Source: DATFRY01 sp963764695
GTDB taxonomy: Bacteria; Myxococcota_A; Polyangia; Haliangiales; Haliangiaceae
NCBI GenBank assembly: GCA_963764695.1
Contig: CAVXTW010000001.1
Location: 620,001 to 684,000, forward strand
Length of the DNA: 64,000 bases
Direction: 5' to 3'
A program made the translations under genes and the position numbers. The notes under the pieces are model-generated. The model was given only the letters and a program-made list of their open reading frames with translations, did not search any database and was not told the DNA's origin. Within the stretch, counting starts at the first letter, position 1; each line of letters opens with the position of its first letter. This document shows, one piece after another, positions 56,784-64,000 of the stretch.

Positions 56784-57679
56784 CAGCGCCCGCCGGCGGC
56801 GATCGCGGCGGCCCAGACCACCGAGTGCAGGAGCAGCAGGCGCGCGGTGGCCGGCAGGCAGGGATTGAGCGCGAGGCCGTCGCGGCGCCAGATCGAGCTG
56901 GCCAGGCGCACGGCCCACGGCGCCGTGACGACCGGCGCGGCAAGCAGCCACTGGCCGCGCTGCACCGCCAGCGCGATCGGCACCGCGTAGGCAACGGCCA
57001 GCAGCGCCGCGTACTCGACGCGCGCGCCGCTCGCGCCCAGCCGCACCGCCAGGGTGCGCTTGCCGGCGATGGCATCGCCGGCCCGGTCGCGCAGGTTGTT
57101 GACCACCAGGATGGCGGTGGCCAGCGCGCCGACCGGCACGGCGGCGGCGACGGCGAGGGCCGGGACCCCGCCGAGCTGGACGAACGCGGTGCCGCACACG
57201 GCCACGAAGCCGAAGAACAGCAGCACCATCAGATCGCCGAGGCCGTGGTAGCCGAGCGGGAAGGGGCCGCCGGTGTACGCCACCGCTCCGGCGATCGACG
57301 CGATGCCGATGGCCACGACCGGCCAGCCGGCCACCGCCGCCAGGTAGACGCCGATGGCGAGCGCGGCGGCCAGCACGGCGACAAGGCCGCGACGCATGGC
57401 GGCCGGCGACAGGAGGCCCGACTGCACCGCGCGCGGCGGGCCGAGCCGGTCCTCGCGGTCGGCGCCCTTCTCGAAGTCGAACACGTCGTTGGCGAAGTTG
57501 GCCGAAATCTGAAGGAGGAGCGCGCCCACCGCGGCCGCGACGGCGGGCCCGGCACGGAAGCCGCCGGCGGCGACGGCGCACGCGGTGCCGACGGCCACCG
57601 GCGCGACCGCGGCCGGCAGAGTCGCCGGCCGCGCGGCCAGCAGCCACGCGCGCGGCGAGTCAGGAGCGGGGAGCGCCAT
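56783..57679 (-). CDS. menA: 1,4-dihydroxy-2-naphthoate polyprenyltransferase MenA
   Basis: This 298-residue UbiA-family membrane enzyme attaches the polyprenyl chain to 1,4-dihydroxy-2-naphthoate. The first Asp-rich motif is NFANDVFDFEKGADREDR and the second is NNLRDRAGDAIAGKRTLAV, both binding the prenyl diphosphate through Mg. Several transmembrane helices are evident. The stop overlaps the menC start. It is 30 bases downstream of the menB frame end. The HMG-CoA reductase gene upstream could support supply of its prenyl substrate through mevalonate. Confidence 0.93.
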   Translation of the reverse strand: MALPAPDSPRAWLLAARPATLPAAVAPVAVGTACAVAAGGFRAGPAVAAAVGALLLQISANFANDVFDFEKGADREDRLGPPRAVQSGLLSPAAMRRGLVAVLAAALAIGVYLAAVAGWPVVAIGIASIAGAVAYTGGPFPLGYHGLGDLMVLLFFGFVAVCGTAFVQLGGVPALAVAAAVPVGALATAILVVNNLRDRAGDAIAGKRTLAVRLGASGARVEYAALLAVAYAVPIALAVQRGQWLLAAPVVTAPWAVRLASSIWRRDGLALNPCLPATARLLLLHSVVWAAAIAAGGR

Positions 57680-57709
57680 CGTCGTGGTGTCAGGATCCGC
57701 GCTGCCGGA

Positions 57710-58531
<822 letters not shown>

Positions 58532-58535
<4 letters not shown>

Positions 58536-59272
58536 GTGCTTCTCCTCTCGGCGCGCGCGTCGCCGAGCGCGCGCGAAATCTCCGCGGGGCGCTCGAGCAG
58601 GACGTTGTGTCCCGCGCCCGCGACGACGATGAGCTGGCCGGCCCTGCACCGCGCGGCGGCGCGGCGGGCCAGCTCGATGAATCGCTCGTCCAGCCCGCCG
58701 GCCACCCAGTCGACCGGCATCGGCAGGTCGTCGAGGTGTCGCCACAGGCTCGGCATCGAGCCCAGGCCGAGCGCGCGCAGCGCCGCGGCCAGCGCGACCG
58801 GCGAGTGCTGCAGGCGGGCCAGGCGCTGGCGCTCGCGCACCTCGGCCGGCAGCGCGGCCTGGCTGCGCCACAGCGGCTGCTCCTGCCAGGCGGACACGAA
58901 CGCCTCGATGCCACCGCGCTCGAGCAGCGCGCACCAGCCCTCGTCGGCGGCGCGGCGCTCGTCGATGGCCGGCTGATCGGCGAGGCCGGGATGGACGCCG
59001 ACAAGGGTCAGGCGCGCGACCCGCTCGGGCCAGCGGCAGGCGACGGCCAGGGCCAGACGCCCGCCCATCGAGTAGCCGGCCAGGTGGACCGGCTCGCCCG
59101 CGGCGCCGGCGACAGCGGCGATGCGATCGGCCTCGTGGTCGAACGACCAGCCGGCGGGCACCGGCAGGTCCGGGGCGTGGCCGGCGACGGCGAGCCCTGC
59201 CGCATGCGGCGCCGCCTCGGCCCAGGCGTCGGCGCGGCCGGTGAAGCCGTGCAGTGCAAGGAGCGGGGTCAC
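58532..59272 (-). CDS. menH: SHCHC synthase MenH (alpha/beta hydrolase)
   Basis: This 246-residue alpha/beta hydrolase starts with GTG at 59272 in a GTGA overlap with menD. The nucleophile elbow is LAGYSMGGRLAL and the catalytic His is in VAGAGHNVLLE. LLALHGFTGRADAW is the oxyanion strand-loop. In the men operon it is the expected 2-succinyl-6-hydroxy-2,4-cyclohexadiene-1-carboxylate synthase, which eliminates pyruvate from the MenD product. The stop overlaps the menB start. Confidence 0.88.
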
Positions 59273-61179
59273 GCGTCCCCGGCCAGAAGAGAGAGAGCGG
59301 CGCGCTCCACGTCGCGGGCACCGTGCGGGGCGACCGGCGCGTGGATGACGGTGGCGCCGTCGGTGCGGAGAGCGGCGCCGACGGCGTCGGCCAGCGCGGC
59401 CGGGTCGAGGGCGCGGCGATGGGCCAGACCGAACGCGGCCGCGGCCGCGGCGACATCGACGCCCGGCGGGGTCAGGAAGTAGCGCTCGAGCGCCTCGGCG
59501 CCGCCCGGCGTGCTCGCCACCGGCAGCTGCTCGAAGATGCGACCGCCCCCGTTGTCGATGACGACGATGGCCAGCGGAGCCCCGGCGGCGCGCGCGGCGG
59601 CCAGCCCGCCCAGGTCGTGCGCGAAGCTGACATCGCCGAGCAGCACCGTGGTCGGCCGCCCGGCAGCATTCGCCGATCCGGCCGCGCCGGCGATGAGCCC
59701 GTCGATGCCGCACGCGCCGCGCTGGCCGAGCACGTCGATGCGCCGCGCCGCCGCCGGACAGGCCGCGTCGGCCACGCGGACCGGCAGGCTGTTGCCGAGC
59801 ACGAGCAGCGCGCCGTCCGGCAGGGCGTCGACGACGGCGCGCACCGCGGCGTGCTCGACCATCGGCCCCGGCATCGGCCCCGGCATCGGCCCCGGCATCG
59901 GCGCCGGCATGGCGCGTCCGCGATCGCCCGAGGAGGCCGCGCGTGATCCGCTCGAGGATGGCCGGTCCGCCGTGCGATCGATCGTCACGGCGCCCGCCGA
60001 GATCTCGCCGCCGGCCCGGCTGGCCTCGTCGATGGCGCGCTCGAGCGCGGCGCGCGCCCGTCTATCGGCGGCTCGCCACGCCTCGCTCCACTCGCCCGGG
60101 TCCGCACTGCGCGACATCGCGGCGGCCACGCGGCCGGCAGTCTCGCCGACATCGCCGTGCACGAGCAGCGCGGCGCCGCCCTGCGGATCGGACCAGCCGT
60201 GCGGAGCGATGACGATCCGCCTGCAGACGCGGTGGCGTGCCACGAACCGGGCGTACGCCGAGGACGTGGGCGGCGCGCCCAGCTCCACGATCAGATCCGG
60301 CGCGCCCGGATCCGGTCCGCCCGCATGCGCCGCGCGCAGGGCCAGGTCGAACGAGTCGCACAGCCCGGGCGGCACCGGCTGGCCGGTCCAGCGCAGCTGG
60401 CTGGTCGCCTCGGCCAGGAGCGGAAAGCCGGTCGCGCGGGCCAGCGAGAACACCGCCTCGCGCTCATCAACCCTGGAGAGCGGCGCCGGGCCGGCCACCA
60501 GCAGGCCGCGCCGGGCCGCGGCGCATGCGGCCGCCACCTCGGCGATGGCGTCGTCAGCGACAGCGACGCGCACAGCGGCGGCCCGGGTGAGCGGCTCGGC
60601 CGCGACCGCGGCGGCCATCTCGATCATGCCGCGCTCGTCGGGGCCAGGCTCGGCGGCCGGCTCGAGCGGGGCGCGCGCCGGCGCATTGATGTGGACCGGG
60701 CCGGGATCCGGCCAGCGGCTCAGCGCAACCATCTGCGCCGCGCGCCGCCTCACCGCGCGCAGGGCGCCGATGTTCGCCTCGGCCACACCGAGGTCGCAGA
60801 AGCCGCGCGCGAAGCGCCCGTACAGGTGGATCTGATCGATCGTCTGCGGCGCCGCGCAGTCGTGCAGCTCCGGCGGCCGGTCGGCGGTGATCACGACAAG
60901 CGGGATCCGCGCCATGGCCGCCTCGACGACGGCGGGCAGGTAGTGCGCCCCGGCGGTGCCCGACGTGCACACCAGCACCGACGGGCGACCGGTCACGCGG
61001 GCGCGGCCGAGCGCGAAGAAGGCGGCCACGCGCTCGTCGATGAAGACGTGGCTGGGCAGACCGAGGCGCGCCGCGGCCAGCACCAGCGGCGTCGAGCGCG
61101 ACCCCGGGCTCACCACAAGGTGATCGGCACCGGCATCGCGCAGCCCGGCGAGCAAGAGCTCTGCCCAGGGCAGGTTCAC
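59269..61179 (-). CDS. menD: SEPHCHC synthase MenD
   Basis: This 636-residue thiamine-diphosphate enzyme joins isochorismate and 2-oxoglutarate. Landmarks are LVVSPGSRSTPLVLAAARLG, HVFIDERVAAFFALG, LVCTSGTAGAHYLPAV, VITADRPPELHDCAAPQTID and the ThDP/Mg motif LGDVSFAHDLGGL to VVIDNGGGRIFEQLP. The GTG start overlaps menF (GTGA). Between the middle and C-terminal domains is a ~35-residue low-complexity insertion (Ser/Arg, then PGPM repeats) encoded by a 12-bp repeat. It makes the protein longer than most MenD proteins. Confidence 0.93.
   Translation of the reverse strand: MNLPWAELLLAGLRDAGADHLVVSPGSRSTPLVLAAARLGLPSHVFIDERVAAFFALGRARVTGRPSVLVCTSGTAGAHYLPAVVEAAMARIPLVVITADRPPELHDCAAPQTIDQIHLYGRFARGFCDLGVAEANIGALRAVRRRAAQMVALSRWPDPGPVHINAPARAPLEPAAEPGPDERGMIEMAAAVAAEPLTRAAAVRVAVADDAIAEVAAACAAARRGLLVAGPAPLSRVDEREAVFSLARATGFPLLAEATSQLRWTGQPVPPGLCDSFDLALRAAHAGGPDPGAPDLIVELGAPPTSSAYARFVARHRVCRRIVIAPHGWSDPQGGAALLVHGDVGETAGRVAAAMSRSADPGEWSEAWRAADRRARAALERAIDEASRAGGEISAGAVTIDRTADRPSSSGSRAASSGDRGRAMPAPMPGPMPGPMPGPMVEHAAVRAVVDALPDGALLVLGNSLPVRVADAACPAAARRIDVLGQRGACGIDGLIAGAAGSANAAGRPTTVLLGDVSFAHDLGGLAAARAAGAPLAIVVIDNGGGRIFEQLPVASTPGGAEALERYFLTPPGVDVAAAAAAFGLAHRRALDPAALADAVGAALRTDGATVIHAPVAPHGARDVERAALSLLAGDA
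59861..59908 (-). repeat. 12-bp tandem repeat inside menD
   Basis: Four in-frame copies of a 12-base unit (plus-strand atcggccccggc, the last with one change) encode PMPG repeats in a linker of MenD. Copy number could vary without a frameshift. Confidence 0.8.
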
Positions 61180-62525
61180 GCCCCCTCCACCCCGAGCACG
61201 TCGAGGAGCGCGCGCTGCTTGAGCCCGGTCTCCTCGTACTCCTCCTCCGGGTCCGACTCCGACACGATGCCGGCCCCGGCCCAGGCATACGCGCGGTCGC
61301 CGGCGACAAGGCCGGAACGCAGGGCGACCGCCAGCTCGCCGTCGCCGGTGGCGTCGAACCAGCCGACCGGACCGGCGTACCAGCCGCGCGGGGCCTGCTC
61401 GTTCCTGGCGATCCACGCCAGCGCCGGCGCGGTCGGCTCGCCGCCCACCGCCGGGGTCGGATGCAGCGCGGCGGCCAGCTGCAGGATGTGCAGCGGCCGG
61501 TCGAGCTGCCCGCGCAGCGGCGTGCACAGGTGGAGCACGTCGCGCAGGGCGCGCACCTCCGGCGCCGGCGCGACCTCGAGCGAGCGGCACACCGGGGCCA
61601 GCGCGCGCACCAGGGCGCGCACCACCACCTCCTGCTCGCCGCGGTCCTTGCGACTGTCGAGCAGCGCGCGCGCCGCGCTGGCCGCGACGTCGCTGGCGGC
61701 CGACCCGGCGATCGAGCCGGCCATCGCCTCGCTCTCGACGCTGTCGCCCGAGCGCGCGACAAGGCGCTCCGGGCTGGCCCCGGCGAACAGGGCATCGCCG
61801 CGGCGGAAGGCGAAGCGGAAGCAGCCCGGATGTCGCTGATCGAGGCGCTCGAGCATCGCGATGGTGTCGACCGGGGCGGCCAGCTCCAGCTCGGTGCGCC
61901 GCGCGTAGACGATCTTGTCGCACGCGCCGTCGGCGATGGCCTCGCGGATGCGGGTCACCCGGTCGCGCCACACCGCCGGATCGAGCTGGCGCAGGCTGCG
62001 CAGCTCCGGCGCCACGCGTGCATGGTGCGGCCGCGCGCCGCCCAGCGCGGCGACCAGGCGCTCGGCCTCGGCCAGGGCGCGGTCGCGCGCGCCGGCGCCG
62101 CCGGATCCGTCGATCGCCACGCTCAGCCACGCCCGCCGCCCCTCGCGCCGGTACAGCACGCGCGGCAGCGCGAACCAGGCGTCGCCGAAGCCGGTCCAGG
62201 GCGGCGCGTCGGCCGCGCCGGGCGCGAACGCGAAGCCGCCGTAGAGGCGCGGCGTCCACGGCGGCGCGCCGGCCGCGTCGTGCACGACCACCCGGCCCAG
62301 GATGTCGGCCGCGCGGCGCTCCACCTCGGCGAAGCGATCCGGCCCCGACGCGGTCACCTCGGCTGCCACGCCGATGCCGGCCACCTCGCCGCCGTCGCGC
62401 GGCGCCCACCAGAACAGCAGATCCGGCAGCGACAGCGCGGGCGGGGCCGGCTCCGGGACCGGCAGCGTGATCACGGTGATGGCGGCCGGCGGCGATACCG
62501 GGGCGACCAGCGCCGAGTTCAGCAT
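61176..62525 (-). CDS. menF: Isochorismate synthase MenF
   Basis: This 449-residue chorismate-binding enzyme converts chorismate to isochorismate. The catalytic base region is CDKIVYARRTELEL, with FRFAFRRGDALFAGASPERL, AMAGSIAGSA, HLCTPLRGQLDRPLHILQLA, LHPTPAVGG and the Mg-binding end GAGIVSESDPEEEYEET. The start overlaps menG by 7 bases and the stop overlaps menD by 4. The N-terminal ~120 residues are more variable, as usual for the family. Confidence 0.93.
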   Translation of the reverse strand: MLNSALVAPVSPPAAITVITLPVPEPAPPALSLPDLLFWWAPRDGGEVAGIGVAAEVTASGPDRFAEVERRAADILGRVVVHDAAGAPPWTPRLYGGFAFAPGAADAPPWTGFGDAWFALPRVLYRREGRRAWLSVAIDGSGGAGARDRALAEAERLVAALGGARPHHARVAPELRSLRQLDPAVWRDRVTRIREAIADGACDKIVYARRTELELAAPVDTIAMLERLDQRHPGCFRFAFRRGDALFAGASPERLVARSGDSVESEAMAGSIAGSAASDVAASAARALLDSRKDRGEQEVVVRALVRALAPVCRSLEVAPAPEVRALRDVLHLCTPLRGQLDRPLHILQLAAALHPTPAVGGEPTAPALAWIARNEQAPRGWYAGPVGWFDATGDGELAVALRSGLVAGDRAYAWAGAGIVSESDPEEEYEETGLKQRALLDVLGVEGA

Positions 62526-63286
62526 GCAGCCTCCTCCGCCGCGAGCACGCGGCCGACGAACAGGTAGCAGGCGCCGAAGGTGAGCCCGCGCGCCTCGAGC
62601 GGCTCGATGCCGCTCCGCTCCATCATCGCCGTCACCTGCTCCGGCGGCGGGAACGCGGCGATCGACTTCTCGAGGTAGCGGTACTCGCGCGAGCCGGACA
62701 AGAGCGCGCCGATGCGAGGCAGGATGACGTGGATGTGCAGGCGGGCCAGGCGGCCCAGCACCGGGCCGCGCGGCTCGCCCAGCTCGAGGATGGCGATGCG
62801 GCCGCCCGGTCGGGTGACGCGCGCCATCTCGCGCAGCGCGCGCTCGCGGTCCGGCACGTTGCGCAGCCCGAACGCGATGGCGACCGAGTCGAAGGCGCCG
62901 TCGTCGAAGGGCAGCTGCTCCGCCTCGCCGACGCCGAGCTCGAGCCGGTCCGGCGCGCCACCGCCGGCAGCGATGGCTCGCTCCCACTTCTCCTGCGCGA
63001 CCGCCAGCATGGCCGGCGACGGATCGAGGCCGTACACCGACGCGCCCGGGCAGCTGCGCAGCATCGCGAAGGCCAGGTCGCCGGTGCCGGTGGCCAGGTC
63101 GAGCACACGATGGCCGGCCTCGAGCTGCAGCGCGGCGACGGTGAGCCGCCGCCAGCGCTGATCGAGCCCGAGCGACAGCACCCGGTTGAGCAGATCGTAG
63201 CGGCGCGCGATGCGGTCGAACATCGCGCCACTGCCGGGGCGGACCACCGGCGCCTCGAGATCGAGCGATCGGCTACGCGCGGCCAT
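62519..63286 (-). CDS. menG: Demethylmenaquinone methyltransferase MenG/UbiE
   Basis: This 255-residue SAM-dependent methyltransferase performs the last step of menaquinone synthesis. Motifs: MFDRIARRYDLLNRVLSLGL (the UbiE N-terminal signature), the SAM loop VLDLATGTGDLAFAML, DPSPAMLAVA, FDSVAIAFGLRNVPDRERAL and GGRIAILELGEPRGP. The start overlaps the 3' end of the HMG-CoA reductase gene by 14 bases, and its stop lies within menF. Confidence 0.94.
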   Translation of the reverse strand: MAARSRSLDLEAPVVRPGSGAMFDRIARRYDLLNRVLSLGLDQRWRRLTVAALQLEAGHRVLDLATGTGDLAFAMLRSCPGASVYGLDPSPAMLAVAQEKWERAIAAGGGAPDRLELGVGEAEQLPFDDGAFDSVAIAFGLRNVPDRERALREMARVTRPGGRIAILELGEPRGPVLGRLARLHIHVILPRIGALLSGSREYRYLEKSIAAFPPPEQVTAMMERSGIEPLEARGLTFGACYLFVGRVLAAEEAAC

Positions 63287-64000
63287 CGCCGCCTCCTTCC
63301 GGCTCGCAGCGCCGGCGGTGAAGGCGCATGTGGCCGCGCTGGATGCCCTCGTTGGCCAGCGCGTGGAGCGCGGCCAGGTTGCTGGCCAGCCCCGCCGAGG
63401 CCAGGATCACGGCCAGCTCGCCGGCGCGCGGATGGCCCAGGATCTCGAACGCCGCGCGCACGCCCGGGTGCACGCGGGTCGCGCCACCGACGGTGCCGAC
63501 CGCGAGCGGGAGCTCGATGCGCCCGCGCAGCGCGCCGCCGACGACCTTCCATGTGGCGAGCGGGCGATAGCGACCGCCGTGCGCCGCGTAGGCGTGGGCG
63601 GCGGCCTCGATGGCGCGCCAGTCCTGGCCCAGGGCGACCGCGCCCGCGTCGATGCCGTTCATGATGCCCTTGTTGTGGGTGACGGCGCGCATCGGGTCGG
63701 CCTCGGCGAAGCGGCTGGCCCGCTCGACGCCGCCGGCCGCGTCGGCGCCGCCCAGCACGTCGAGCGGGATCTCCACCCACGCGCGCACCAGCCGGCGCAG
63801 CGGCAGGTTGGTCAGGATGCGCAGGCCCACCCTTCCGCCGACCACCTCGGCCAGGAGCGGCGCGGTCGCCTCGGCGACGGTGTCCACCACGTTGGCGCCC
63901 ATCGCCTCGCCGACATCGACGTGGATGTGGACCACGACCATGTCCGGCTCGCCGTCGAGCACGCGCGCCTCGATGTCGCGGCAGCCGCCGCCGCGCGCGA
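63273..64000 (-). CDS. Class II (degradative-type) HMG-CoA reductase, N-terminus off window
   Basis: The visible ~240 residues are the C-terminal part; the gene continues past the right edge. Motifs are MVVVHIHVDVGEAMGANVVD, the catalytic Lys in AVTHNKGIMNGIDA, LATWKVVGGALRGRIELPLA, and the catalytic His region GIQRGHMRLH. Class II enzymes usually continue ~45-50 residues after this His as a mobile flap; here the protein ends after 14 more residues. It would supply or recycle mevalonate. Its position at the head of the men operon suggests linkage to menaquinone side-chain supply. Confidence 0.88.
   Translation of the reverse strand, partial: ARGGGCRDIEARVLDGEPDMVVVHIHVDVGEAMGANVVDTVAEATAPLLAEVVGGRVGLRILTNLPLRRLVRAWVEIPLDVLGGADAAGGVERASRFAEADPMRAVTHNKGIMNGIDAGAVALGQDWRAIEAAAHAYAAHGGRYRPLATWKVVGGALRGRIELPLAVGTVGGATRVHPGVRAAFEILGHPRAGELAVILASAGLASNLAALHALANEGIQRGHMRLHRRRCEPEGGGDGRA

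Overview
The window is dense, very GC-rich bacterial DNA with short intergenic gaps and many ATGA, GTGA and TGATG overlaps. The gene content fits a myxobacterium-like member of the Myxococcota, possibly a Haliangium/Kofleriaceae relative (inferred, not proven). Pointers are a Hanks kinase with an HRDISPPN loop, a PEGA protein, PilZ and HDOD signalling proteins, an Mfd / parvulin lipoprotein / SurA block, a complete classical menaquinone operon beside a class II HMG-CoA reductase, and an ethylmalonyl-CoA-mutase-type enzyme with its MeaB GTPase. No rRNA, tRNA, CRISPR array or insertion sequence was recognised.

Positions 1-19830 hold the most unusual region. A leftward run of 13 tightly coupled genes (16778 down past position 1) is mostly of unknown function. 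It carries five paralogues of one uncharacterised family (13134-14252, 6620-7849, 5450-6607, 4317-5453, 2033-3436) and two paralogues of a second family (8940-10575, which is frameshifted, and 3433-4320). It also carries two small proteins resembling Trypco (trypsin-co-occurring) domains, a cytosolic-looking subtilisin, two proteins with IPT/TIG-like segments, and a lytic transglycosylase with two lysozyme-like regions, an EF-hand and a peptidoglycan-binding motif. A divergent gene (17044-19830) encodes a CHAT-like / Amidase_3 / caspase fusion. Caspase, subtilisin, Trypco-like and cell-wall-hydrolase parts together suggest an undescribed peptidase-controlled conflict, suicide or envelope-targeting system. 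That function is inference; the layout and motifs are visible.

Positions 20132-30463 hold an LVIVD-repeat lipoprotein, the mutase/MeaB pair, a large DUF349 protein with HEAT-like N-terminus, a convergent membrane metalloprotease, a GIY-YIG/crotonase pair and a small Pro/Thr-rich lipoprotein. Positions 30783-36639 hold a response regulator-HDOD protein, an Mla-type lipid ABC transporter operon (MlaB-MlaE fusion, MlaF, MlaD, auxiliary lipoprotein) and a membrane-anchored gluzincin. Positions 36636-48919 hold the PEGA and PilZ proteins, SurA, a parvulin lipoprotein, Mfd, a secreted metallopeptidase, an ArsA-like ATPase, a VTT-membrane/bicupin fusion and a biotin carrier protein. Positions 49277-54463 hold a zinc-type dehydrogenase, a low-affinity iron permease family protein, a Deg-type protease, a Ser/Thr kinase and a PAP2 phosphatase.

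Positions 54479-64000 are a leftward operon: HMG-CoA reductase (cut by the right edge), menG, menF, menD, menH, menB, menA, menC, menE. It would link mevalonate-derived isoprenoid supply to menaquinone synthesis. menB has an apparent 1-base insertion, and the menC/menE junction carries a 71-bp tandem duplication. The frameshift at about 10455 is of the same 1-base type, so assembly or sequencing error should be excluded for both. Several intergenic inverted-repeat elements (27.74, 30.55, 37.85 and 48.29 kb) look like non-coding palindromic units.
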